Of a DNA stretch of 64,000 bases, positions 1 through 7,529 are shown piece after piece. The translations under genes and the position numbers were made by a program. How positions within the stretch are numbered: the stretch's first letter is position 1; each line of letters starts with the position of its first letter. Source of the stretch: Frateuria soli (lineage in GTDB: Bacteria; Pseudomonadota; Gammaproteobacteria; Xanthomonadales; Rhodanobacteraceae); contig NZ_CP088252.1 of NCBI RefSeq assembly GCF_021117385.1, positions 2,812,501-2,876,500 on the forward strand, given 5' to 3'. The notes beneath the pieces were generated by a model that ran no database searches, was not told the DNA's origin, and saw nothing but the letters and a program-made list of their open reading frames with translations.

Positions 1-223
1 GTCGCCGGAACTACTGAGGCAGAGCGCCGCATTGCGCGTTCCACGGGTGGCGATCGGTGGCATCACGCCGGAAAATGGCGCGATCCTGGTCGATGCCGGT
101 GCCGACTATCTTGCCGCCGTTTCCGCCATCTTTGGCAGCAGCGACGTGCGGGCAGCCGCCCGCCGCCTGGCCGACCTTTACCGTCCTTCTCCCAACGAGT
201 TCCTCCATGACCACCAACCATGA
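1..223 (+). CDS. thiE: Thiamine-phosphate synthase, C-terminal end (partial)
   Basis: Only the last 73 codons lie in the window, read in frame from base 2; the start is off the left edge. ThiE joins the pyrimidine and thiazole phosphates to make thiamine monophosphate in the cytoplasm. The visible piece has the end of the TIM barrel, with the IGGIT phosphate-binding turn and a following [12 protein letters not shown] segment that matches the family's GVAVVSAI region. The stop codon lies inside the start of hemL, an overlap of 17 bases, so the two are probably translationally coupled. The identity is fairly secure from these motifs, but the catalytic half cannot be seen. Confidence 0.85.
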   Translation, partial: SPELLRQSAALRVPRVAIGGITPENGAILVDAGADYLAAVSAIFGSSDVRAAARRLADLYRPSPNEFLHDHQP

Positions 224-1496
224 GCTTTACCAGCGTGCAAAGCGGCTGATGCCCGGCGGCGTCAACTCGCCCGTACGCGCCTTCAAATCGGTCGGCGGCG
301 AGCCGTTCTTCACCGCGCGCGCCGATGGCGCCTACCTGTGGGACGTGGAAGGCACCCGCTATATCGACTACGTGGGTTCATGGGGACCGATGATCGTCGG
401 CCACAACCACCCGCACGTACGCCAGGCCGTGGAGCGTGCGGTGCGCGATGGCCTGTCCTTCGGCACCCCGTCGCCGGCCGAAGTGACCATGGCAGAGGTG
501 ATCACACGCCTGGTGCCCTCGGTGGAAATGGTGCGCATGGTCAACTCCGGCACCGAGGCGACGATGTCCGCGATCCGGCTGGCGCGCGGTGCGACCGGCC
601 GCGGCAGGATCGTGAAATTCGAGGGTTGCTACCACGGCCATGGCGACAGTTTCCTGGTCAAGGCCGGTTCCGGCGCATTGACCTTCGGCGTGCCGACCTC
701 TCCGGGCGTACCCAAGGCCGCCGCCGACCTGACGCTCACCCTGCCCTACAACGACCTTGCCGCGGCCGAGGCGCTGTTCGCCCAGCAAGGTGCCGACATC
801 GCCGGCCTGATCATCGAGCCGGTCGCCGGCAACATGAACTGCATCCCGCCGGAGGACAACTTCCTCAAGGGCCTGCGCGAGCTGTGCACGCGCCACGGCG
901 CGGTGCTGATCTTCGACGAAGTGATGACCGGCTTCCGCGTGGCGCTGGGGGGTGCGCAGGCGCATTACGGCGTGAAGCCGGACCTGACCACGTTCGGCAA
1001 GGTGATCGGCGGCGGCATGCCGGTAGGCGCCTACGGCGGACGCCGCGACCTCATGGAACAGATCGCGCCAGCCGGCCCGATCTACCAGGCCGGCACGCTT
1101 TCGGGCAATCCCGTCGCCATGGCGGCGGGCCTGGCGATGCTGGAACTGGTCCAGGCGCCCGGCTTCCACGAGGCACTGGCCGCCAGAACGCGGCTGTTGT
1201 GCGACGGATTGCAGGCGGTGGCGGATGCCGAAGGCGTGCCGTTCAGCACCAACCGCGTGGGGGGCATGTTCGGATTGTTCTTCACCCGCCAGGCGGTAAC
1301 CAGCTACGCACAGGCCATCGCCGCGGACACGGCCCTCTTCAACCGCTTCTTCCACGGCATGTTGAGGCGCGGCGTCTACCTGGCGCCGAGCGCGTTCGAG
1401 GCGGGTTTCCTGTCCAGCGCGCACAGCGAGCAGGACATCGCCGACACGCTGGAAGCCGCCCGCGGCGCATTGCGCGAAGCCCGGCGGGAGGCGTGA
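207..1496 (+). CDS. hemL: Glutamate-1-semialdehyde 2,1-aminomutase
   Basis: This PLP enzyme converts glutamate-1-semialdehyde to 5-aminolevulinate, the C5 route into tetrapyrroles, in the cytosol. The 429-residue length matches the family. The ATG at 207 ([18 protein letters not shown]) is chosen because it gives the conserved N-terminus; an in-frame ATG at 57 would add 50 residues that overlap thiE. The PLP lysine is K265 in [10 protein letters not shown], the same number as in E. coli HemL. The FDEVMTGFR motif for the cofactor ring is present. It overlaps thiE by 17 bases. thiE-hemL adjacency is common in gammaproteobacteria, so this is a standard housekeeping pair. Confidence 0.97.
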   Translation: MTTNHELYQRAKRLMPGGVNSPVRAFKSVGGEPFFTARADGAYLWDVEGTRYIDYVGSWGPMIVGHNHPHVRQAVERAVRDGLSFGTPSPAEVTMAEVITRLVPSVEMVRMVNSGTEATMSAIRLARGATGRGRIVKFEGCYHGHGDSFLVKAGSGALTFGVPTSPGVPKAAADLTLTLPYNDLAAAEALFAQQGADIAGLIIEPVAGNMNCIPPEDNFLKGLRELCTRHGAVLIFDEVMTGFRVALGGAQAHYGVKPDLTTFGKVIGGGMPVGAYGGRRDLMEQIAPAGPIYQAGTLSGNPVAMAAGLAMLELVQAPGFHEALAARTRLLCDGLQAVADAEGVPFSTNRVGGMFGLFFTRQAVTSYAQAIAADTALFNRFFHGMLRRGVYLAPSAFEAGFLSSAHSEQDIADTLEAARGALREARREA

Positions 1497-1560
1497 GCTG
1501 CCTGCCGGCTGCCGCGGCAGCGCCGCGCGGCAGTCGGAGCCCCAGGCCGTCCGCTTCTTC

Positions 1561-1980
1561 CTACCAGCTGCCGGTGTTGGGCATCGATGCCCATGGCTCC
1601 TGCGGCGGCAGGTGGCCCTCCTGCAGCAGCTCGATCGAAATCAGGTCGGGCGAGCGCACGAACGCCATGTGGCCGTCGCGCGGCGGACGGTGGATGGTGT
1701 AGCCCATGTCCTTCAGGCGCTGGCAGGTGGCGTAGATGTCTTCCACGCGGAAGGCCAGGTGGCCGAAGTTGCGTGCCGAGCCGTAGTCCTCGTCCGAGCC
1801 CCAGTTGAAAGTGAGCTCGAGCTCCGCCTCGGGGCTGTCCGGCGCCGCAAGGAACACCAGGGTGTACTTTCCATCCGGAACCTCCCTGCGGCGTGCCTCG
1901 CGCAAGCCCAGCCCGTCGCAGTAGAAGCGCAGCGACGCGTCCAGGTCGCGCACGCGAACCATGGTGTGCAGGTATTTCAT
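1561..1980 (-). CDS. gloA: Lactoylglutathione lyase (glyoxalase I)
   Basis: This enzyme detoxifies methylglyoxal by isomerising its glutathione hemithioacetal to S-lactoylglutathione. The protein has 139 residues, a normal size for the Ni/Zn glyoxalase I family, and two beta-alpha-beta-beta-beta modules. The expected metal ligands are visible: H5 (KYLHTMV), E55 (LELTFNWG), H74 (FGHLAF) and E117 (SIELLQ). The start codon overlaps the stop of the upstream argD-like gene by ATGA, so both probably sit on one transcript. The C-terminal tail after the last ligand (about 20 residues) is short and not obviously functional. Confidence 0.9.
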   Translation of the reverse strand: MKYLHTMVRVRDLDASLRFYCDGLGLREARRREVPDGKYTLVFLAAPDSPEAELELTFNWGSDEDYGSARNFGHLAFRVEDIYATCQRLKDMGYTIHRPPRDGHMAFVRSPDLISIELLQEGHLPPQEPWASMPNTGSW

Positions 1981-3221
1981 GGCGTGTCTCCGGCTGGAGT
2001 GGCGAGGAAGGCCGTGAATGCCGAGCGCAGGCGGTCAACGCCCTCGGCCAGTTCCTCGTCGGTGATCGTCAATGGCGGCAACAGGCGCAACACGTCGGGC
2101 CCGGCCTGCAACAACAGCACACCGTGGGCCGCGGCGACGTCAAGGATGGCGCCGGCCTTGCCGCGATGAGGTTCGGCCAGCGCCGCGCCCAGCATCAGGC
2201 CACGCCCACGCACTTCCTCGAACAGGCCCAGTTCCTCGTCGATCGCGGCCAGGGCGGCTCGCAGCTCGTTGGCCTGGCGCTCGACGTTGAGCAGCACCGC
2301 CGGCGAGCCGAGCTTGGCCAGCGCCACGCGGGCAACCGCTGCAGCCAGCGGATTGCCGCCGAAAGTGGAACCGTGCGCGCCGACCTGCATGATCTGGCCC
2401 ACCTTCGGGCCGGCCAGCATGGCGCCGATGGGAAAGCCCGCGCCAAGCGCCTTGGCCAGCGTCACGATGTCCGGCTCCACGCCGTCCTGCACATGCGCGA
2501 ACAAGGTCCCGGTGCGCCCCATGCCGCACTGGATCTCGTCCAGCACCAGCAATGCGTCATGCCGGTCGCAGAGCTCGCGCGCGTGGCGGAGGAAGCCCGC
2601 TGCCGCCGGACGCACGCCGCCCTCACCCTGCACCGGCTCGACCATCACCGCGGCCACGTCGCCGTGCGCGAAAGCCGCTTCCAGTGCACGCTCGTCGTTG
2701 AAGTCGATGTAGCGAAAACCGCCCGGCAGCGGTTCGTAGCCTTCCTGGTACTTGGGCTGTGCGGTCGCGGTGACGGTGGCGAGCGTACGGCCATGGAACG
2801 AACCGCGGAAGGTGACGATGGTGCGTCGCTCGGGTCCACGCCCCTGCGTCGAGGCCCAGCGGCGCACCAGCTTGATCGCCGCCTCGTTCGCCTCCGCGCC
2901 CGAGTTGCACAGGAACACGCGCTCGGCGAAGCCCGATGCCTCCACCAGTTCCTGCGCGAGCCTCAGCGGCGGCTCGGTATAGAACACGTTGCTGCTGTGC
3001 CACAGCTTGTGCGCCTGCGCGGTGAGCGCGGCGAGCAGGTCCGGGTCCTGGTGACCCAGGCTGTTGACCGCGATTCCGGCGCCGAAGTCGAGGTAGTCGC
3101 GCCCCTGCGTGTCCCACAGCCGCGCACCACGGCCATGGTCGAGCACCAGCTCGCGCGGGCGATACACCGGCAGCCAGTAGCGCCGGGCCAGATCGATCAG
3201 GGAAGCGTCTTGCGTGGACAT
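1977..3221 (-). CDS. argD: Acetylornithine/succinyldiaminopimelate-type aminotransferase
   Basis: This is a class III PLP aminotransferase of 414 residues. ArgD moves an amino group from glutamate to N-acetylglutamate semialdehyde in arginine synthesis, and related enzymes serve lysine synthesis. The PLP lysine is K257 in [15 protein letters not shown]. The [12 protein letters not shown] motif and the [10 protein letters not shown] phosphate-binding stretch are present. I start at the ATG at 3221 ([16 protein letters not shown]); a longer frame to 3290 adds residues that look non-coding. It overlaps gloA by 4 bases. Substrate choice within the ArgD/AstC/GabT group cannot be settled from the sequence, and no other arginine genes are nearby. 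Confidence 0.85.
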   Translation of the reverse strand: MSTQDASLIDLARRYWLPVYRPRELVLDHGRGARLWDTQGRDYLDFGAGIAVNSLGHQDPDLLAALTAQAHKLWHSSNVFYTEPPLRLAQELVEASGFAERVFLCNSGAEANEAAIKLVRRWASTQGRGPERRTIVTFRGSFHGRTLATVTATAQPKYQEGYEPLPGGFRYIDFNDERALEAAFAHGDVAAVMVEPVQGEGGVRPAAAGFLRHARELCDRHDALLVLDEIQCGMGRTGTLFAHVQDGVEPDIVTLAKALGAGFPIGAMLAGPKVGQIMQVGAHGSTFGGNPLAAAVARVALAKLGSPAVLLNVERQANELRAALAAIDEELGLFEEVRGRGLMLGAALAEPHRGKAGAILDVAAAHGVLLLQAGPDVLRLLPPLTITDEELAEGVDRLRSAFTAFLATPAGDTP

Positions 3222-3316
3222 GGCCTCTCCGGCGGCGCACGGGCGCCGTCGCAACATGCTGGGGAATGCGACCGGGCGTCGCCCGCGCATGCTAGCACCG
3301 TGGCTCGGGGGCTCCG

Positions 3317-3425
3317 CTGTAACAGCCGCACAGGTGTATCGCTGCTGTTACACCACGCGCCGGAGCCCGGCTGCACGCGGGCTGCAGCTCTTCACAGGCG
3401 ATCTCCACGCCGCCCGCTGTAACAC
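3317..3425. promoter_or_regulatory. Three TGTWACA boxes, candidate enhancer (UAS) sites
   Basis: TGTAACA occurs at 3318-3324 and 3418-3424, and its reverse complement TGTTACA at 3346-3352. The first sits in CTGTAACAG, which is palindromic apart from its central base. They lie about 80 to 185 bases upstream of the sigma-54 promoter at 3501, the usual distance for enhancer-binding-protein sites. The likely binder is the sigma-54 activator encoded at 8850-10196. This is inference from position and repetition. Confidence 0.5.
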
Positions 3426-3500
3426 CCGACGCGCGGGGCGTTCAGGCGCCGGGAGCCGGGAGGCCGCGCTACGGCGCGGTTTGGCCACTCCGTCGGGGGT

Positions 3501-3516
3501 TGGCACGGCGCTTGCC
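3501..3516 (+). promoter_or_regulatory. Sigma-54 (RpoN) promoter, -24/-12
   Basis: The sequence TGGCAC-GGCGC-TTGCC matches the RpoN consensus TGGCAC-N5-TTGCW in both conserved blocks and in spacing; only the last base departs. It lies 35 bases before the ATG of the first gene of the Fap-like operon, in the right direction. A sigma-54 activator with an intact GAFTGA loop is encoded at the far end of the same locus, which supports a working promoter. Confidence 0.8.
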
Positions 3517-3550
3517 ATCAGGGCAATCACCGAAGGAACGAGCCCACGCC

Positions 3551-4048
3551 ATGGAACCCGCATCTGCCTTTCCCCTCCGCCGCTGCCCGCTTCTGCCGCT
3601 CGTGGCCCTGGCGGCGCTCGTCGGCATGCCCTTGGCCGGTCTCGCAGCGGACGCGCACCGGGCCGTCGCGGCCCAGCCGGGCGACATCGTGGTGCTGCGC
3701 ACCGTCTCCACGCGGCCGGCGGCCCGGCCCGCGCCGCCGGGCATGGCGCTGATGGTGTCGCCCTCGCCACGACCGGAAATCCTCGCCTCGCTCGGCAACG
3801 GCGAGCTTTCCGACCAGGACATCGCGCAGATGGGTGCCTCGCCCTCGGCCGGGACACAACTGCAACCGACCGCCGCACGCACGCTCGACGGCATGCTGGT
3901 GCGCGACAACAGCGGCACCACGGTGGCCGGCAATGGCGTGAGCAACACCGTCGCAGCCCCGGTCGGGGCCGTCGGCAACGCGACCGGCACCATCGCCGAC
4001 CAGGTGCAGGGCGCGCTCACGCAACTGCCTTTCGGCAACGGGCATTGA
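3551..4048 (+). CDS. Small secreted protein, first gene of Fap-like operon
   Basis: I do not recognise a defined family. The 165-residue protein starts at the ATG at 3551, behind GAAGGAACG, and has a signal peptide (hydrophobic core about residues 13-33, likely cut near LAA-DA). Residues 86-96 read LSDQDIAQMGA, which resembles the LSxxELxxIxGG leader recognised by C39 peptidases; a C39 peptidase is encoded three genes downstream. The C-terminal third has Asn/Gly/Thr-rich stretches (DNSGTTVAGNGVSN and GNATG) like the amyloid-repeat proteins that follow. By position it would correspond to FapA or an accessory subunit, but sequence similarity alone does not show that. The next gene starts 4 bases after its stop. 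Confidence 0.65.
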   Translation: MEPASAFPLRRCPLLPLVALAALVGMPLAGLAADAHRAVAAQPGDIVVLRTVSTRPAARPAPPGMALMVSPSPRPEILASLGNGELSDQDIAQMGASPSAGTQLQPTAARTLDGMLVRDNSGTTVAGNGVSNTVAAPVGAVGNATGTIADQVQGALTQLPFGNGH

Positions 4049-4052
4049 AGCC

Positions 4053-4694
4053 ATGTGCCGCACGACCCTTCTTGCCTGTCTCGCCGGCCTTGCGGTGCTG
4101 GCGCTGCCCAGTACCCGCGCCCATGCCCGCGATGACGACTACGCGGCCATGCTCGGCTATCTCACCAGCAGCCATCTGGATGGCCATGTGCTGCAGGGCG
4201 CCGAAGGCAGCATCACGGTGAATCTGGCAGCAGGCGATCTCAACAGCCAGGCCAACCTGCGTGCGTTCGCCACTGGTCCGGATGCGCAGGCCTGGATCGA
4301 TGCGCGCCAGCGGACCGCAGGCAACCAGGCCAACGCGCCGCTGGATGCGCAGGCCACCATCGCCGGGCAGGTGCTTGCCGGCGCGCACGGACTGGTTTCC
4401 ATCAACCAGGTCAGCGGCAGCGCGAACACGCAGCTCAATGCGGTCGCCGCGGCGCTGGCCAGCCAGGGCATACGCGAGACGACGGACGGCTCCCTGTCCG
4501 CCGCCGTCTCCGCGTCGGCAGAAATGCAGCCGGGAACGGAACCCGACGCACCGGGCGAAGGCACGCGCAGCGTGTCGGTCGCCGCGGGCGCCATGCAGGG
4601 TTTCCGTGGCGTGCTGCAACTCAACCAGACCGCGGGATCGGGCAATGCCACGGGCAACATCCTGTCGCTGTCCGTGTCGGACCTGCCGCGGTGA
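4053..4694 (+). CDS. Secreted repeat protein, FapB-like minor amyloid subunit candidate
   Basis: The 213-residue protein has a signal peptide (hydrophobic about residues 5-18, cleavage near AHA-RD). After it come three imperfect repeats of the form G-x-hydrophobic-x-(L/I)NQ(V/T)(A/S)G(S/D)xNxQxN: ITVNLAAGDLNSQANLRA, LVSINQVSGSANTQLNAV, and LQLNQTAGSGNATGN. This spacing of Asn, Gly and Gln is the pattern of Fap amyloid repeats in Pseudomonas. The gene follows the previous one by 4 bases and precedes the larger repeat protein by 27 bases. Its smaller size and weaker repeats suggest a nucleator-type (FapB) rather than main fibre subunit. That role is inference. Confidence 0.6.
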   Translation: MCRTTLLACLAGLAVLALPSTRAHARDDDYAAMLGYLTSSHLDGHVLQGAEGSITVNLAAGDLNSQANLRAFATGPDAQAWIDARQRTAGNQANAPLDAQATIAGQVLAGAHGLVSINQVSGSANTQLNAVAAALASQGIRETTDGSLSAAVSASAEMQPGTEPDAPGEGTRSVSVAAGAMQGFRGVLQLNQTAGSGNATGNILSLSVSDLPR

Positions 4695-4721
4695 ACCGAT
4701 AAAAACCGGAGAGAGGACACC

Positions 4722-5873
4722 ATGAACGCTTCCACGAAGAAGACCCTGATCGCCCTGGCGGTCGCCACGCTGTTCGGCAGTTCGATGGCCTATGCCAGCG
4801 AGGGCGAAGGCCACGACCATCATCATTCGAAGATCGACTCGGCGGCCATCGCTTCGGTCGACAACAGCCAGTCGGTGACCGGGAATGTGGCCGGCAACGA
4901 CAAGCTGAGCAACACCAGCACCATCAAGGACCGCACCGCCGCCCGTGCCTCGGGCAACATCGGCATGAACGTCGCCGCCGGTGACAACAACGCGCAGGAC
5001 AACGCCGCCGCGCTGGCCGCGACCGACGCCAGCTTCACCTTCGGCATGGCGGACTCGGAGGTCTACGTTGGCCAGTCGGGCATGGGCAACCTCGTCGTCA
5101 ACCAGGGCGTCACCAACAGCGCCGGCGTGACCGACAACGCGTTCCGGAATGCCTCCGGCAACATTGGCGTGAACGTCGCCTCGGGCAACAACAACGAGCA
5201 GAAGAACGCGCTGGCCGCGGCGGTCGCCACCACCAAGTTCGCCCACGCGGGCGTCGATGCCAACCAGGTGTCCTCGGGCAACGTCGTGAGCAACGCCGGC
5301 CGCGTCGAGCGTTATGACGACACCACCACCGTCCGCCTGCGCGGTACCGTCTCGGGCTATTCGCTCGGCTTCGGCATCGGCGGCTACGAGGGCAGCACCA
5401 GCGGCAGCTACTCGGGCAGCACCTCGTCCGACAGCCGCGGCAACGCCTACCAGGCGAGCAATCTCTATCCGGATTCCTGGACCGGCGACTCCCATCCGGG
5501 TGGCTTCTCCACCGGTCACGTGGACTTCGACAGCGAGACCCAGGGCGCGGTCCAGAATCCGTACCGTCCGGGCGTCGGCGGCTTGGGCTTCGACACCGAC
5601 AGCCACTCCGCCGGCAGTGAGAGCGGCAGCATGCAGGGCAGCGAGTCCGGTCTGCTGGGCTTCGCGGAGATCTCGTCCAGCGAGCTGTTCGCCGACCTGT
5701 GCGGCACCGTGACCACCTCGCGGTACGTGGTGGTGGACGCCACCAACGACGCCAGCCTGTCCGGCAACGCCTTCCAGAACGCAACCGGCAACATCGGCGT
5801 GAACGTGGCCTCCGGCACCGGCAACCTGCAGGCCAACAGCCTGTCGATGGCCGTGGCGCAGCCCACCCCGTAA
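4722..5873 (+). CDS. Secreted repeat protein, FapC-like major amyloid subunit candidate
   Basis: The 383-residue protein starts with a signal peptide (residues 1-25, AYA-SE) and a strong ribosome site (GGAGAGAGG). It has three matching motifs, R1 about 78-100 (SGNIGMNVAAGDNNAQDN), R2 about 146-168 (SGNIGVNVASGNNNEQKN) and R3 about 356-378 (TGNIGVNVASGTGNLQAN). R1 and R2 are about 45 residues apart; R2 and R3 are separated by a long Gly/Ser/Tyr-rich, probably disordered linker of about 185 residues. This repeat-linker-repeat-linker-repeat plan is that of the Pseudomonas amyloid FapC. Unlike FapC I see no C-terminal CxxC; there is one cysteine, C327. Hairpins follow its stop. I infer it is the main fibre subunit. 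Confidence 0.7.
   Translation: MNASTKKTLIALAVATLFGSSMAYASEGEGHDHHHSKIDSAAIASVDNSQSVTGNVAGNDKLSNTSTIKDRTAARASGNIGMNVAAGDNNAQDNAAALAATDASFTFGMADSEVYVGQSGMGNLVVNQGVTNSAGVTDNAFRNASGNIGVNVASGNNNEQKNALAAAVATTKFAHAGVDANQVSSGNVVSNAGRVERYDDTTTVRLRGTVSGYSLGFGIGGYEGSTSGSYSGSTSSDSRGNAYQASNLYPDSWTGDSHPGGFSTGHVDFDSETQGAVQNPYRPGVGGLGFDTDSHSAGSESGSMQGSESGLLGFAEISSSELFADLCGTVTTSRYVVVDATNDASLSGNAFQNATGNIGVNVASGTGNLQANSLSMAVAQPTP
4950..5850 (+). repeat. Three coding repeats R1-R3 of the amyloid-like protein
   Basis: Each repeat encodes (S/T)GNIG(V/M)NVA(A/S)G followed by an Asn/Gln-rich turn and an Ala/Leu-rich strand. R1 is near 4953-5021, R2 near 5157-5225 and R3 near 5787-5855. R2 and R3 are most alike, sharing GNIGVNVASG exactly, with nearly the same flank (NAFRNA and NAFQNA). 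They mark the predicted beta-stacking units. Confidence 0.7.
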
Positions 5874-5905
5874 GACTTCGGCCAAGGCAGGCCAACGAGG
5901 GCGGT

Positions 5906-5965
5906 ACCCGGCTGTCCGCAGCCGGGTTCCTATGGAACCCCCCGGCCCGGCCCCTGCGGGCCGGG
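5906..5965 (+). terminator. Overlapping stem-loops after the FapC-like gene
   Basis: Three perfect inverted repeats follow one another: ACCCGGCT/AGCCGGGT (5906-5913 with 5920-5927), GGGTTCC/GGAACCC (5924-5930 with 5934-5940, overlapping the first), and CCCGGCCC/GGGCCGGG (5946-5953 with 5958-5965). There is no U-run, so this is more likely a partial terminator, pause or mRNA-stabilising structure than a full stop, since the peptidase gene begins 28 bases later. Confidence 0.6.
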
Positions 5966-5992
5966 GGGACTTCCTTCCAGTGGTGGAAACCC

Positions 5993-6694
5993 ATGCGACT
6001 GATCACACGGACCTTCCTGCTGTGCGGCCTCGCGATCGGCGCCCTGGCGTCCGCGCGCGCCGGCGAGGTGCGCTTCGGCGGCGTGTTGCCGAACGGCGGG
6101 CTGTATGTGCACCCCGTCGAGAGCATGCAGGAAGCACGCTTCCGCAACCTGGTCCGGCAGGAGACCGACTACAGCTGCGGCGCCGCCGCGCTGGCCACCA
6201 TCCTGCGCTACGCCTACCACCTGGACGTGGACGAGGCGGTCGTGATCCAGGGCATGCTCGGCGTGTCCGACGAAAACCTGGTCAAGCAGCGCGGCTTCTC
6301 GCTGCTTGACATCAAGCACTACGTCGAAGCGCTGGGCATGCGCGGCCGCGGCTACCGCGTCGATGAGTCGCGCCTGCGCAGCCTGCGCGTGCCGGGCCTG
6401 GTGCTGATGGACGTGCGCGGCTTCCGGCATTTCGTGGTGCTCAAGCAGGTCCACGGCGACACCGTGGAACTGGCTGATCCGATGCTGGGCAACCGCAGCA
6501 TGACGCTCGCCGATTTTCTCCAGGGATGGCCCTCGCGCGCCGTGTTCGTGGTGATCGGCAACGACTTCGACCGTCGCACCGTGCTGCTGCAACTCGAAGG
6601 CAAGGCCAGCGCGCGCGCGCTTTATGCCCGACAGGGACCGATCACTGACGCCGAACTGCTCGATTTCGGATTCAGCAACGCTGATTTGTTCTGA
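5993..6694 (+). CDS. C39-family cysteine peptidase, FapD-like
   Basis: The 233-residue protein starts at ATG 5993 and has a signal peptide (residues 1-23, ARA-GE), so it acts in the periplasm. The papain-like C39 residues are all visible: Q56 (oxyanion), C62 in DYSCGAAALATIL, H146 in GFRHFVVL and D162 in ELADP. It is a stand-alone peptidase, not fused to an ABC transporter as in bacteriocin exporters. Fap operons carry exactly this kind of gene (fapD) between the subunit and pore genes. The two flanking secreted proteins have double-glycine-like motifs that could be its substrates. Family assignment is firm; the role in fibre export is inferred from context. Confidence 0.8.
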   Translation: MRLITRTFLLCGLAIGALASARAGEVRFGGVLPNGGLYVHPVESMQEARFRNLVRQETDYSCGAAALATILRYAYHLDVDEAVVIQGMLGVSDENLVKQRGFSLLDIKHYVEALGMRGRGYRVDESRLRSLRVPGLVLMDVRGFRHFVVLKQVHGDTVELADPMLGNRSMTLADFLQGWPSRAVFVVIGNDFDRRTVLLQLEGKASARALYARQGPITDAELLDFGFSNADLF

Positions 6695-6706
6695 GGTACC
6701 CATGCC

Positions 6707-7480
6707 ATGTTCCGCCGTCCCTACTCCCTACTTGCCGCCGCGTTGCTGCTGACCCCCGCGCTCCACGCGCGCGCAGCGGACGCGCCCGGCGCCGGCCTGC
6801 ACGAGCTGGCCGATCCCGAGCTCAATGCCATGCGCGGGCGCTACACCATCGACGACCACACGATCGCCTGGTTCGGCGTGACGATGATCTCGACCTGGCA
6901 GACCGCCTCCGGCCAGCTGCTGCAGGGGACGCTGGCCTTCGGCATGGATTTCAGCAGCGGCAGCGGCCAGCCGACGCTGACCTTCACGCCCAGCGTGACG
7001 CTCACCCGCGCCGACGCCCCCGTACCGATGCCCGCCAGCGGCACCCGCAACGTCGACGGCAGCGGGCTCGCCAACGTTGGCGGCCTGCTGCAGAGCGTGC
7101 AGGTGGCCGGCGACGGCAACCTGGCAAGCAACGTGACCCGACTGACCATCCGCAACGGCGACGCACCTGCCACAGGCATCGCAGGCATCGCAGGCAGCGG
7201 CACCAGCGGTGCCAGCGCGAGCGACGGCAACGCCAGCGTGTCGGTCGGTTTCGACAGCCAATCCGCCGGCGTGCGACTGGCCATCGCCGGCCAGGGCACG
7301 GTGCAGCAGTGGATCCGCGACGGCAGTCTCGGCCAGAGCGTACAGCTCACCGCGGACGGCCAGAGCGTGAGCAACCGGCTGGAGATCGACCTGATACGCC
7401 AGGTCGCTCCCGCCAACGCACCGCTTGCGCTCAACGTGGCGCAGGCGATCGGCCTCACCCGAGGCATCGCAACGTACTGA
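6707..7480 (+). CDS. Secreted protein, FapE-position component
   Basis: The 257-residue protein begins at ATG 6707 (an ATG also occurs at 6702 in another frame) and has a signal peptide (residues 1-23, ARA-AD). Just after it, residues 34-45 read LADPELNAMRGR, close to the C39 leader pattern LSxxELxxIxGG, followed by YTIDD. The rest is rich in Ser, Thr, Gly, Asn and short beta-like strands, with no recognisable domain. It lies between the C39 peptidase and the outer-membrane pore, where Pseudomonas fap operons have fapE, an extracellular fibre-associated protein. I assign it by position and composition only. Confidence 0.6.
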   Translation: MFRRPYSLLAAALLLTPALHARAADAPGAGLHELADPELNAMRGRYTIDDHTIAWFGVTMISTWQTASGQLLQGTLAFGMDFSSGSGQPTLTFTPSVTLTRADAPVPMPASGTRNVDGSGLANVGGLLQSVQVAGDGNLASNVTRLTIRNGDAPATGIAGIAGSGTSGASASDGNASVSVGFDSQSAGVRLAIAGQGTVQQWIRDGSLGQSVQLTADGQSVSNRLEIDLIRQVAPANAPLALNVAQAIGLTRGIATY

Positions 7481-7529
7481 GCGCGCGCCACCGCCCGGTG
7501 CGCGTCCGGTCCCAGGGGAGATCACACAC

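Larger units (their letters stand above)
3222..3550. other. Divergent intergenic region between argD and the Fap-like operon
   Basis: This 329-base gap has no credible gene. It separates the leftward argD-like gene from the rightward secreted-protein operon. It carries three copies of a TGTWACA box and a sigma-54 type promoter, listed separately. An argD promoter must lie at its left end but I could not point to clear -35/-10 boxes. Confidence 0.7.

Noticed and set aside
4017-5885. Long minus-strand open frame opposite the amyloid-like genes
   Set aside because: It mirrors the codon pattern of the repeat genes; translation is low-complexity Ala/Gly/Val/His and has no start signal.
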